From Hydrogenovibrio sp. 3SP14C1 (GTDB lineage: Bacteria > Pseudomonadota > Gammaproteobacteria > Thiomicrospirales > Thiomicrospiraceae), in contig NZ_JARTLM010000004.1 of assembly GCF_029625905.1 (NCBI RefSeq), positions 151,713-215,712 on the forward strand: a stretch of DNA of 64,000 nucleotides, in the 5' to 3' direction. Position numbers and translations under genes: made by a program. The notes beneath the pieces are model-generated. The model was given only the letters and a program-made list of their open reading frames with translations. It was not told the DNA's origin and ran no database searches. Positions 52,957-61,978 of this stretch are shown piece after piece (position 1 is the stretch's first letter; each line of letters opens with the position of its first letter).

Positions 52957-54288
52957 TTATTTCAATTGATTAGGGGTTTCTTGATTCAAATTTCCTATAG
53001 CCCAATAGAAAGCGTAAACGTTTTGCCAAATCGACGCTTTAAGTACCGGAATATCACGTTCAATCTTGTGTAACTGGCGCTGTGCATCTAGTAAATCGAG
53101 AATATTCCGTCGACCTGTTCTCAAGGCTTGCTCATTGGCTTCAACCGCTTGTTTGCTCGAATCCAAAGCTGCTTTAAGAGCGTTTAAACGACTGGTTCCC
53201 GCTTTCAGGGCCAACCAGGCATTTTCAGCTTTTGCCTGTAAGGCCAAACTGAGTTCTCGCTTAGCTGCTTGAACTTTTTGCGCTTGATTGCGCTGCATGG
53301 AAACAGACGCATCGGTTCGCCCTCCTAAATAAAGCGGTACATTTAGCTGAATACCGCCTCGAGCGCCTTGCATATCATCATAAAAATGATTATCCGATTC
53401 GTTATAAACATAAGCGCCAAACGCCTCTAGCTGAAAGGTATCTTTATTTTTTTCATACGCCACTTGTTTTTGAGAGGCCAACCATTGCTGCTGAAGAGCC
53501 AACACTTTCGGATTGGTTTCAACTAAATTTGACCAGGCCTGGTCATTTTTATCCTCTTTCGCTTGCCGTACCATCTGTTCAATTTTGGCTACTTCCAAAG
53601 GGCGTTTAAACGGAAAGGTCAACGTATCCAATCGTTCTTCAGACTGACGAATCCCGCCGAGTGCCGCCATTAAGTTGGCTTGCGTTTGACGAATGTCTTG
53701 CTTGGCTTTCAGCATTTCGGCTCGGTTAAAATCCAAACGAGATTGAATTTCTGCAATATCATTTAAATCTTGATACCCCACCTGAAAACGCTGTTTGACC
53801 TGCTTGATAATCGATTCAATTGAACGCTGTTCTTTTTCCAAAAAACGATAGTTTTCTTGCTGTTGCCACAACATAAAGTACAACTGAGAAATGTTTAAAA
53901 ACACTTTTTGCGTTTCGGCCACATGATCCAGTCGCTTTCCTTGATAAGCAAATTGTGACTTTTGATTTAAATCATCCAGCTGCGGCTGGTAAAGTGGATA
54001 GGTTGCCACTAGCTGGTTGGCTGTTCTTGGGAAATCTGCCTTAGACATCCAGGCGTAACTGAGCTCACTTTTAAAACGTACTTCCGGTTTTTGTAACCCT
54101 TCCGTGGTATGCAATGCGCTCAGAGCCGCTGATTGATCGGCCGCCGCTTTACTCAAGCTCGGATTATGTTCAACGGCTAATGCAAACAATGTTGATAAAT
54201 CCAGATGATTGCGTTCAACCGCCTGAGCGGATGACATCCCTAAAACACTGCTAACCAACATGAAAACAATAGGATGTAACACTTTCAT
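52957..54288 (-). CDS. cusC: CusC-like outer-membrane efflux protein (TolC family)
   Basis: A 443-residue TolC-family protein with a signal peptide (VFMLVSSVLGMSSAQA) and two sets of long amphipathic helices and beta segments typical of the family; ALQAKAENAWLALKAGTSRLNALKAAL is one helical stretch. It should form the outer-membrane channel of the Cus pump. GGAGGGG precedes its start, which lies two bases after the cusA stop codon. The CCAGGCCTGG copy is in the linker of the first repeat, encoding Asn-Asp-Gln-Ala-Trp-Ser. Confidence 0.85.
   Translation of the reverse strand: MKVLHPIVFMLVSSVLGMSSAQAVERNHLDLSTLFALAVEHNPSLSKAAADQSAALSALHTTEGLQKPEVRFKSELSYAWMSKADFPRTANQLVATYPLYQPQLDDLNQKSQFAYQGKRLDHVAETQKVFLNISQLYFMLWQQQENYRFLEKEQRSIESIIKQVKQRFQVGYQDLNDIAEIQSRLDFNRAEMLKAKQDIRQTQANLMAALGGIRQSEERLDTLTFPFKRPLEVAKIEQMVRQAKEDKNDQAWSNLVETNPKVLALQQQWLASQKQVAYEKNKDTFQLEAFGAYVYNESDNHFYDDMQGARGGIQLNVPLYLGGRTDASVSMQRNQAQKVQAAKRELSLALQAKAENAWLALKAGTSRLNALKAALDSSKQAVEANEQALRTGRRNILDLLDAQRQLHKIERDIPVLKASIWQNVYAFYWAIGNLNQETPNQLK
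53533..53542. repeat. CCAGGCCTGG palindrome, copy 11
   Basis: Within cusC, identical from core through TC-ATTTTT to the copy at 28113, although the proteins are unrelated. Core plus two bases each side is a 14-base palindrome. Confidence 0.88.
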
Positions 54289-54289
54289 A

Positions 54290-57200
54290 TTAAGCCCCTC
54301 CTTTTTCAGAGTCCGCTGATTCTGAAAAACCTTTTTTCAAATACAGCAAATACGTTAATAATGGAATCAAGACCATCGATACGACCGGTGCTGAAATCAT
54401 ACCCCCCACCATAGGTGCTGCAATGCGTTGCATCACCTCGGCACCGGTACCATCTGAAAACATAATCGGTAATAAACCGACCACAATGACACTGACAGTC
54501 ATCGCTTTAGGTCGCACCCGATTGACGGCTCCCTCCATAATGGCGGCACGAAGATCGGCGGCATTATTCAGTTGGTTATTCTCTTTAGCAGTTTCAATGG
54601 CGTTTTTCAGGTAAATCAGCATCACCACACCAAATTCGGTGGCAACACCGGCCAACGCAATCATCCCCACTGCAACGGCAATAGAATAATCAAATCCTAA
54701 CGCCCAGATAAACCAAACCGATCCGAGCAATGCAAACGGGATCACCCCTAAAATCATAAGAGCCTCTGTGATATTTTTAAAAATAAAATACAGCAGAATA
54801 AAAATAATCAGCAGTGTAAAGGGCACGATTTCAGCGAGCTTTTTCTGGGCTTTCAGAAGGTATTCATACTGCCCCGACCACTGAACACTGTATCCTGGAG
54901 GTAAAGCCACTTCGTCCGCGACGGTTGCTTGCGCTTTTTGGACATAGCCAGCCAAGTCCGTTCCAGCTTTTAAATCCACAAAGGTCCAGCCATTCAAGCG
55001 GGCATTTTCGGACTTAATCACCGGTGGCCCTAAACGCACTTTGATGTCAGCGACCATGCCAAGTTGAATTTGGGCACCTGAAGCCGTCACAATCGGTAAT
55101 TGCCGAAGCGCTTCCACCGAGTTTCGCCACGATTGTGGGTAACGTAAATTGATACTATAGCGCTCACGACCCTCAATGGTTTCTTGCAATACCTTGCCAC
55201 CCACAGACGATTGCACGATATTCGCCAACTGCGCCATACTCAAATCGTATCGTGCCGCTTCGGTTCGTTTTGGCAGAACATCAATGTAACGCCCACCTTC
55301 TGAACGGTCGGAAAATGCCGAGAGTGTGCCCGGTACTTTTGATACCGTCGCTTCAACCTGCTTACCAACTTTTTGAATTTCAGCTAAATCATCCCCGGAG
55401 ACCTTGATTCCGATCGGGGTTTTAATCCCGGTGGAAAGCATATCAATCCGCGTTTTAATCGGTTGAACCCAGGCATTGGTTAAACCGGGAATAGACACCG
55501 CATGATTTAACTCATCAATCAGTTTTTTCAGTGTCATGCCTTCTCGCCATTCAGACTTGTCTTTTAACTGAATCGTCGTTTCGATCATCGTCAATGGCGC
55601 TGGGTCGGTTGCGGTATCCGCTCGACCAATTTTACCAAAGACACTTTTCACTTCAGGAAACCCCTTGATAATGCGATCGGTTTCCTGCAGCAACCCTTGC
55701 GCGGCACCAATGGAGATCCCCGGTAAGGTAGTCGGCATATACAGCAAGTCCCCTTCTTCCAACTCCGGCATAAATTCTGAACCAATTTGTTGCCAAGGAT
55801 AAACAATGGTGACTAATGCCAAAGCCGCGACGGAAATCGTTGTTTTAGGAAACTTCAATAACCCTTTTAACAAAGGTTTATACACCTTTATCAAACCACG
55901 ATTTAAAGGGTTTTTCGATTCATCAGGCAGTTTTCCTCGAATGAAATACCCCATTAACACTGGAACCAAACTAATCGCCAACCCGGCGGCCACTGCCATC
56001 GCGAGTGTTTTTGTTAACGCTAAAGGCGTGAAGAGACGACCCGCCTGTTCTTGTAAAGCGAAAATCGGCAAAAAGCTCAATGCAATAATCAATAACGATA
56101 AAAACAAAGGTAAGCCAACTTCCTGGGAGGACTTTAAAATCAATTGCCAGTGCGTTTTGCCTGTGGCGATTTCACCTGTTCGGTGTCGATACGCCTCTAA
56201 ATGTTTATGAGCGTTTTCAATCATCACGATGGCGGCATCCACCATGGTACCGATAGCAATAGCAATCCCCCCTAGACTCATGATATTCGCTGTCACACCC
56301 ATAGACTGCATGACGATAAAGGCGCCTAAAACACCTAACGGCAACGAAATAATCGCAACCAATGCTGAACGTAGGTGTAACAAAAACAATAACGACACCA
56401 GAGCCACAACAATCATCTCTTCAATGAGTTTATGACTTAACGTTTCAACTGAACGTTGAATCAAACCAGAACGGTTATACACTTCAACCAGTTCTACACC
56501 ATCAGGCAGGCCTGGTTGAATTTGGTCGATTTTTTGTTTCACCGCTTCAATGACTTTCTGAGCATTTTCACCTGAACGCATCACCACAATACCGCCAACA
56601 ACTTCACCTTCACCATTCAGATCTGCAATACCACGTCGTGGTTTGGCACCCAGTTTAACCCGTGCAATATCTTTCAATAACAAAGGCGTGTTCGTCACCG
56701 AATTTTTTCCGACCGGCACGTTTTGCAAGTCTTCCAACGTAGTGATATAACCTTTCACACCGACCATATATTCAGCTTCGGCCAGCTCTATGACAGAAGC
56801 CCCCATTTCAACCGCACTTTGCTGAATCGCGGTTTGTACTTTTTTCAACGGCAAGTGATACGCCCGTAACTTATTCGGATCCACTTCCACTTGATATTGC
56901 TTGATCATTCCACCGACTGCGGCCACTTCCGACACTCCGGGGATCGCTTGCAATTCAAACTTTAAAAACCAGTCTTGTAGCGTACGAAGCTCAGACAAAT
57001 CCAGTTTGTGGCTCTTGTCGACCAATGCATATTGGTAAACCCAACCAACGCCGGACGCATCTGGTCCGAGACTTGGCTGAACCCCACTAGGCAATTGTGC
57101 TTTGACTTGGTTGAGGTATTCTAAAACCCTTGAACGGGCCCAATAGGGATCGGTTCCCTCTTCAAACAACACATACACATAAGAGTCGCCGAAGAAAGAA

Positions 57201-57454
57201 TAGCCCCGAACGGTTTTCGCCTTCGGAACCGACATCATCAGGTTAGAAACAGGATACGTCACCTGATCTTCTACCAACTGCGGGCTTTGTCCTGCAAAAG
57301 GCGTTTTGACAATGACTTGAACATCTGACAAATCAGGAATCGCATCCAGCGGTGTTTCTTGAACCGCTTTCCAACCCCAAAAAGCCATCATGACACTGAT
57401 AAGAAGAACCAACAATCGGTTTTCAATGGAAGCTGCAATAATTGAACGAATCAT
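54290..57454 (-). CDS. cusA: CusA-like heavy-metal RND transporter
   Basis: A 1054-residue RND pump of the heavy-metal efflux branch with 12 predicted helices and two large periplasmic loops. Motifs include PLDAIPDLSDVQVIVKT near the start, GIAIAIGTMVDAAIVMIENAHK in helix 4 and GVIPFALLGSVWFIWALG with IALAGVATEFGVVMLIYL in the C-terminal half. It should export Cu(I)/Ag(I) from the periplasm and perhaps cytoplasm. The ATG has a perfect AGGAGG. The nine-base variant CAGGCCTGG at 56507-56515 lies inside. Confidence 0.93.
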   Translation of the reverse strand: MIRSIIAASIENRLLVLLISVMMAFWGWKAVQETPLDAIPDLSDVQVIVKTPFAGQSPQLVEDQVTYPVSNLMMSVPKAKTVRGYSFFGDSYVYVLFEEGTDPYWARSRVLEYLNQVKAQLPSGVQPSLGPDASGVGWVYQYALVDKSHKLDLSELRTLQDWFLKFELQAIPGVSEVAAVGGMIKQYQVEVDPNKLRAYHLPLKKVQTAIQQSAVEMGASVIELAEAEYMVGVKGYITTLEDLQNVPVGKNSVTNTPLLLKDIARVKLGAKPRRGIADLNGEGEVVGGIVVMRSGENAQKVIEAVKQKIDQIQPGLPDGVELVEVYNRSGLIQRSVETLSHKLIEEMIVVALVSLLFLLHLRSALVAIISLPLGVLGAFIVMQSMGVTANIMSLGGIAIAIGTMVDAAIVMIENAHKHLEAYRHRTGEIATGKTHWQLILKSSQEVGLPLFLSLLIIALSFLPIFALQEQAGRLFTPLALTKTLAMAVAAGLAISLVPVLMGYFIRGKLPDESKNPLNRGLIKVYKPLLKGLLKFPKTTISVAALALVTIVYPWQQIGSEFMPELEEGDLLYMPTTLPGISIGAAQGLLQETDRIIKGFPEVKSVFGKIGRADTATDPAPLTMIETTIQLKDKSEWREGMTLKKLIDELNHAVSIPGLTNAWVQPIKTRIDMLSTGIKTPIGIKVSGDDLAEIQKVGKQVEATVSKVPGTLSAFSDRSEGGRYIDVLPKRTEAARYDLSMAQLANIVQSSVGGKVLQETIEGRERYSINLRYPQSWRNSVEALRQLPIVTASGAQIQLGMVADIKVRLGPPVIKSENARLNGWTFVDLKAGTDLAGYVQKAQATVADEVALPPGYSVQWSGQYEYLLKAQKKLAEIVPFTLLIIFILLYFIFKNITEALMILGVIPFALLGSVWFIWALGFDYSIAVAVGMIALAGVATEFGVVMLIYLKNAIETAKENNQLNNAADLRAAIMEGAVNRVRPKAMTVSVIVVGLLPIMFSDGTGAEVMQRIAAPMVGGMISAPVVSMVLIPLLTYLLYLKKGFSESADSEKGGA
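56507..56515. repeat. Nine-base variant CAGGCCTGG
   Basis: Within cusA, context ATCAGG-CAGGCCTGG-TTGAATTT; one base short of the full core on the left. Confidence 0.75.
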
Positions 57455-57462
57455 AATGCCTC

Positions 57463-58746
57463 CTAATGGTTTGCGTGCGCGTTACGAGCAGGCTTCTGTC
57501 CGCTTAAACGACGCAAATTTGATTGCACCTGACTTTCAGAGTCGATCAAGAATTGGCCGGAAATGACGACTTCTTCATTCGGTTGAATCCCTGAAATCAC
57601 TTCAACGATGCCTTGAGTCTGCATCCCAGTAACGACTTTTTTCACCTTGAAGCTTCCACTTTCGGTCTTAACAACCACACGTTTACTTTCACCATCATCA
57701 ATCACCGCTTCTAACGGAATTGCCAAGACATCGCGTTTCGGGCCGCCATAAATAATGGTTTCCACCAACATGTTAGGTTTGAATTTCTGCTGAGCATTAT
57801 TCAAAGGAATTCGGACCTTGAATGCTTGGGTCACAGGATCGGCCGTTGGGTATAAATAATCAATTTGACTTTCCCAGTGTTTTCCAGGGTAAGCCGGTGT
57901 TTTAATGTCGACCGTTAACCCTTCTTTTAACCAATCTTGCTGAAGTGGCAAGACTTCGGCTTCAACCCAAACAGTTGATAAATCCATTAAACTCATGAGT
58001 TCCGTTTGAGGTTGGACATACATTCCGGTTTGCACACTTAAGTCATTCACAAACCCCGTTTGAGGCGCATAAACCGGAACTTTATGGATAGGAGTGCCTT
58101 TTTTAGCGAGTGCTTTAATCGTGCGACTGTCCAGTCCTAACAGCTGCAAACGCACCTTCGCCGAATCGACCAGAGAACTGGCTTGTTGTCCTAAACGACG
58201 CTGGTTTTGTATGACCTGTAAATAATCTTGCTGTGCTGCCACAATTTCTGGGGAATAAATTCGGTACAGTAACTGTCCTTTTTCAATGGCATCCCCATTA
58301 TTACGAACCGCTAAGTCGCTGATCCAACCGGAAGCTCGTGGATGAACGTGCACCACTTTAGTTTCGTCGGCCACCACTTTTCCAAAAGTAGGCATGTATT
58401 TCCACAACGTGTGTTTTTCCGCCTTAGCTGTTCGAATGGAAAATTGTTGTTGTAATCCGACAGCAGAGCCGTCTGCAGCTAAAGCACTTGAGTTTATTTG
58501 GATTTCAGGCGCGCTATCCATTTGAGAAAAGCGCTGTTTAACCAAGTCCATGCCGCAAATCGGACAAGTGCCAGGGTGATCCCGCACAATTTGAGGGTGC
58601 ATTGGACAAACGTATTTATAAACCCCTTCATTTTCTCCAAATGAGGGTGGAGAACTGTCGGAGTCTTTTTGAGCCGCATAGACTTGCAACCCCGGCATGG
58701 AAATAAAAATAAGTGAAAGAAACAACCAGAATAATCGAGTCATCAT
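57463..58746 (-). CDS. cusB: CusB-like membrane fusion protein with metal-binding domain
   Basis: A 427-residue periplasmic adaptor. After a signal peptide (LFLSLIFISMPGLQVYA) comes a heavy-metal-binding domain, YVCPMHPQIVRDHPGTCPIC followed by GMDLV (residues 43-68), then barrel-sandwich, beta-barrel and membrane-proximal domains with HTLWKYMPTFGKVVADE and YPGKHWESQIDYLYP. It links CusA to CusC and probably hands over Cu(I). It is the first gene of cusBAC, 8 bases upstream of cusA. Methionine residues for Cu(I) binding are present. Confidence 0.9.
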   Translation of the reverse strand: MMTRLFWLFLSLIFISMPGLQVYAAQKDSDSSPPSFGENEGVYKYVCPMHPQIVRDHPGTCPICGMDLVKQRFSQMDSAPEIQINSSALAADGSAVGLQQQFSIRTAKAEKHTLWKYMPTFGKVVADETKVVHVHPRASGWISDLAVRNNGDAIEKGQLLYRIYSPEIVAAQQDYLQVIQNQRRLGQQASSLVDSAKVRLQLLGLDSRTIKALAKKGTPIHKVPVYAPQTGFVNDLSVQTGMYVQPQTELMSLMDLSTVWVEAEVLPLQQDWLKEGLTVDIKTPAYPGKHWESQIDYLYPTADPVTQAFKVRIPLNNAQQKFKPNMLVETIIYGGPKRDVLAIPLEAVIDDGESKRVVVKTESGSFKVKKVVTGMQTQGIVEVISGIQPNEEVVISGQFLIDSESQVQSNLRRLSGQKPARNAHANH

Positions 58747-58861
58747 ATAATCCTTTTAGTTTTCTTTTAACGCCAACACACACTGTGATTGAATGTAAAA
58801 AGAAATGAAACAGACCTGATATCCCTTTATTTAGGACAAGCAGGCATCAATCTAGAAGAAT

Positions 58862-59245
58862 CTATGAAAATTTAGGAGGGCGTTTTTCGTGGGTTAGTTC
58901 AGCAGAAACCAGTGTAGCGTTAGCTGATTCAACAAAAGAAGCCACGACAGGTTGAAAAGAAAATCCTGTTAAAGGAAAAATATCGACCGAGTGCATTGAA
59001 AAATGACAAGAAGACCCACAATGACAATCATCACCACATGACGGACAATCCATATTCGATGCAGAATCATGCTGACAGCAATCATGTGCAGACTTAATCA
59101 TGTCATGATAAGACATATTAGACATAGAACACCCATGAACAGCTTGTTCAGAAGCTGATATGGTTTCTGTCTCTGAAGCAAAAGTAATTTGCAACTGACT
59201 GAACAGAAAAACAAAAATGAGTGCAATATATGAAAATTTCATCAT
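58862..59245 (-). CDS. Exported Cys/His/Met-rich protein beside the Cus operon
   Basis: A 127-residue protein: signal peptide (residues 1-23) and a mature part with eight cysteines and many His/Met residues, clustered in HGCSMSNMSYHDMI, AHDCCQHD and DCPSCGDDCHCGSSC. The C-terminal part (residues 90-127) is ordinary and mostly hydrophobic to polar. The composition and place 115 bases upstream of cusB suggest a periplasmic copper-binding protein. It is not a recognised family to me; CopL- or DUF2946-type proteins are the nearest memory. Confidence 0.65.
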   Translation of the reverse strand: MMKFSYIALIFVFLFSQLQITFASETETISASEQAVHGCSMSNMSYHDMIKSAHDCCQHDSASNMDCPSCGDDCHCGSSCHFSMHSVDIFPLTGFSFQPVVASFVESANATLVSAELTHEKRPPKFS

Positions 59246-59383
59246 TAAAGTCTAAAACAAATAAAACTTAAAAACAAATAAAAATAATTTGAGCGCTTTA
59301 AATGAAATCGATATGATGGAAAAGGTCACTATATTTTAACCAGACCAGCCCCTTGAAAGATCACCCATTCAAAAGGAAATGCC

Positions 59384-59563
59384 ATGAATCAACCTAAAGA
59401 TTCAAACAAATTATTGAATGAACGAGCACAATTAAAGGAGTTTTTAAAAAAAACGCAGCAGGAAGCCAGTCAACAAAAACGGCCTATTTTGGAATTAACC
59501 GATGAACAATCTAGGCAACTGGCACTGCAGATTAAAAATATTCTAAGAAAGCACTTAAATTAA
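59384..59563 (+). CDS. Hypothetical 59-residue protein
   Basis: An ORF with a strong AAAAGGAA ribosome binding site ending 5 bases before the ATG. The product begins MNQPKDSNKLLNERAQLKEF and is polar and mostly helical, with many Gln/Lys/Glu and no signal or membrane segment. Its stop overlaps the DJ-1 stop on the other strand by four bases. The ribosome binding site and length support a real gene; function unknown. Confidence 0.6.
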   Translation: MNQPKDSNKLLNERAQLKEFLKKTQQEASQQKRPILELTDEQSRQLALQIKNILRKHLN

Positions 59564-60117
59564 ATTTGAAGACTTGCCTGTACTTCAGCGCGTTTTGGCG
59601 CCCCTACTAACATTTCAATTAGTGTCAGGGCAAACGCAATGGCGGTTCCTGGGCCGCGTGATGTAATAATTTGACCATCAACGACCACGGGTTGATCTAG
59701 GAAAGTCATCCCTTCTGCTGGATGCTGTTCAATCACGCCGGGAAAGCTAGTCGCTTGTTTCCCTTCTAACAGACCTGCTGACACCAGTACCTTAGGTGCA
59801 GCACAAATTGCACCGACATACCCACCTGAAATAACGGTGTCCTTTAGTAATTGATGTAATCGTACATCTTTATTTAAGTGGTCTGCACCAGGTAATCCAC
59901 CTGGGAGCACCACTAAATCAAAAGGTGTTTGCAACACTGACTCTAAAGTGGTCTGAGCGAGTAATTGAACGCCCCGGCTCGCTGTAATGGTTTTATTATC
60001 ATCAAGACTCGCCGTGACCACGTCTATTTCAGCTCGAACTAATAAATCAATTAGAGTAACTGCTTCTATTTCTTCGCATCCTTGCGCCAGTGGAATCAAT
60101 ACTTTTTTTTGACTCAT
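59560..60117 (-). CDS. yajL: DJ-1/PfpI-family protein (YajL-like)
   Basis: A 185-residue DJ-1 protein with the reactive Cys in GAICAAPKVLVSAGLL near residue 105, the upstream acidic residue in GCEEIEAVTLIDLL (about 13-26) and GGLPGADHL. YajL-type proteins counter protein or nucleotide glycation and oxidative stress. It overlaps the ctpA stop by four bases. Confidence 0.9.
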   Translation of the reverse strand: MSQKKVLIPLAQGCEEIEAVTLIDLLVRAEIDVVTASLDDNKTITASRGVQLLAQTTLESVLQTPFDLVVLPGGLPGADHLNKDVRLHQLLKDTVISGGYVGAICAAPKVLVSAGLLEGKQATSFPGVIEQHPAEGMTFLDQPVVVDGQIITSRGPGTAIAFALTLIEMLVGAPKRAEVQASLQI

Positions 60118-61466
60118 TCATGTCCTCGCATTTGTTGTGTGAAATACATGCCCTTTAATAAACTCAACGCTTCATGCAACTCATAGTCATTAGCTAACAA
60201 CTCTTCAAGTGCTTTATCGGCTTTTTGGACTTTTTTGACAGCTTGTTTTTTGTCATCTTCATTATCCAAGTGCCCACTCAAGTCTTTTTCTTTAATGCGA
60301 GAAAAATCTGCTGCTTTCAATTTTTCAATTTTCACTTGATCAATTTTAATATCCGGCACAATCCCTTCAGCCTGAATAGAACGACCAGCCGGTGTGAAAT
60401 AACGTGCTGTGGTTACCTTAATCGCCCCACCGTTATTTAATGGAATCAATGTTTGGACCGATCCTTTACCAAAACTGGTACGTCCTGCAATCAAGGCGCG
60501 CTTTTGATCCTGTAAAGCACCCGATACGATTTCAGAAGCAGAGGCCGATCCTTCATTAATTAAGACAACAATTGGCTTGCCTTTAAGAATATCTCCTTTC
60601 TCAGCTTCAAAACGCATTTCAGAATTCTTAACACGACCTTTGGTATAAACAATTAAGCCATCGTTCAAAAAAGCATCCGAAACTTGTACTGCCGCTCGTA
60701 AAACCCCACCCGGATTATTTCTTAAATCCAGCACCAGCCCATTAAGCGGTTTTTTATTCTCTTTCTCTAACGTCTTAATAGAGTTAATTAAGTCTTCACC
60801 GGTTCTTAGCTGGAATTGACTGATTCGAACATAGCCCATACCATCTTTCAAAAGCTGTTCCTTCACACTTTTGACTTTAATAATAGCGCGTGTTAAAACC
60901 AACACAATCGGTTTATCAGCCCCTTCTCGGACAATGGTTAAAGTAATTTTAGAACCAGGTTTGCCTCGCATAATTTTAACAGCTTCAGCTAAAGACTTAC
61001 CTTTAACAGGATGTTGGTTCAGTTTGATAATAAGATCACCTGCTTTAACACCTGCTTTTTGAGCAGGTGTGTCATCAATCGGTGAGACCACCTTTACAAA
61101 GCCATCTTCCATACCCACTTCCATACCCAATCCACCAAATTGGCCAGTTGTATGTTCTTCCATTCGTTTATAGTTTTTAGGCGGAAGGTAAGCTGAGTGC
61201 GGGTCCAGACTCGATAGCATGCCATCAATAGCACCTTCTAATAGTTTCTTGTCTTCAATCGGTTCAACATAATCTGTCGAGATTCGATCAAACACTTCCA
61301 CAAAAGCACGCAGCTCTTCTAAAGGCACTGCCACTTCTTTGGTAGCCTCAGCTTCGGTTTTGGCACTCGTTCCTTCAGCCCAAACGCTCGTTCCAACAAC
61401 TGCCATCGCGCCAAGAATTGCGCCAAAAAACATCCAAAAACTTTTCTTCGCCCAAGTTACTTTCAC
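60114..61466 (-). CDS. ctpA: C-terminal processing protease (S41)
   Basis: A 450-residue exported S41 protease: signal peptide (WMFFGAILGAMAVVGTSVWA), a PDZ domain (about 105-185, GGLGMEVGMEDGFVKVVSPIDD) and the protease core with catalytic Ser in NEGSASASEIVSGAL and Lys in GKGSVQTLIPL. The last 50 residues are Lys/Asp/Glu-rich. It degrades or trims periplasmic proteins. Two genes with yajL form a unit. Confidence 0.93.
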   Translation of the reverse strand: MKVTWAKKSFWMFFGAILGAMAVVGTSVWAEGTSAKTEAEATKEVAVPLEELRAFVEVFDRISTDYVEPIEDKKLLEGAIDGMLSSLDPHSAYLPPKNYKRMEEHTTGQFGGLGMEVGMEDGFVKVVSPIDDTPAQKAGVKAGDLIIKLNQHPVKGKSLAEAVKIMRGKPGSKITLTIVREGADKPIVLVLTRAIIKVKSVKEQLLKDGMGYVRISQFQLRTGEDLINSIKTLEKENKKPLNGLVLDLRNNPGGVLRAAVQVSDAFLNDGLIVYTKGRVKNSEMRFEAEKGDILKGKPIVVLINEGSASASEIVSGALQDQKRALIAGRTSFGKGSVQTLIPLNNGGAIKVTTARYFTPAGRSIQAEGIVPDIKIDQVKIEKLKAADFSRIKEKDLSGHLDNEDDKKQAVKKVQKADKALEELLANDYELHEALSLLKGMYFTQQMRGHE

Positions 61467-61622
61467 TCTTTACTCCAAGGATTTATAGCTTTTTAACTCT
61501 AAAAGCACCGTAAAAATTAATTTAGTCCATTATAAGTTAACTTTAAGTGACTTTAGTGTACTATTTATTTAGAATTAACATTTAAGCATATTTTTATATA
61601 ACTATAAGATGGTGACAGAATA

Positions 61623-61931
61623 ATGGAAGAAGTAAACCCATTGACGATAAAAGAAGAAAACATTGAAAAAGCATCGAAAGCACTTAAAGCAATGGGACAT
61701 CCTCTAAGATTAAAGATTCTCTGCGTATTAGGAGACAGTGAATTACCTGTTATGGATATTGTTTCCAGAGTTGGAACGACTCAAAGTAATATTTCTCAGC
61801 ATATTGATATTTTAAGAGAAAAAGAAATTATCACCTCCAGAAGAGATGGCAGTAAGATTTTATGTCGCGTAAGAGATCCACAAATTTTGAACTTACTAGA
61901 AGCGATGCAGCAGACTTTCTGTCCTGTTTAA
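61623..61931 (+). CDS. ArsR-family transcriptional regulator
   Basis: A 102-residue winged-helix regulator: MGHPLRLKILCVLGDSELPV, recognition-helix region TTQSNISQHIDILREKEI and wing TSRRDGSKILCRV. Two cysteines (Cys in LKILCVL and Cys in ILCRVRD) plus a C-terminal FCPV could bind a metal or sense redox. Regulated genes are unknown; ctpA on the opposite strand is 156 bases upstream. Confidence 0.85.
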   Translation: MEEVNPLTIKEENIEKASKALKAMGHPLRLKILCVLGDSELPVMDIVSRVGTTQSNISQHIDILREKEIITSRRDGSKILCRVRDPQILNLLEAMQQTFCPV

Positions 61932-61956
61932 ATATAGCTTCAAACACCATCTTCTA

Positions 61957-61978
61957 AAACTGACTTTAAAGTCAGTTT
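61957..61978. other. Perfect 22-base palindrome between convergent genes
   Basis: AAACTGACTTT followed by AAAGTCAGTTT. It lies after the arsR stop and overlaps the SprA-like stop codon. The minus-strand reading has a short TTTT tail, so it may terminate that gene. Confidence 0.5.
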
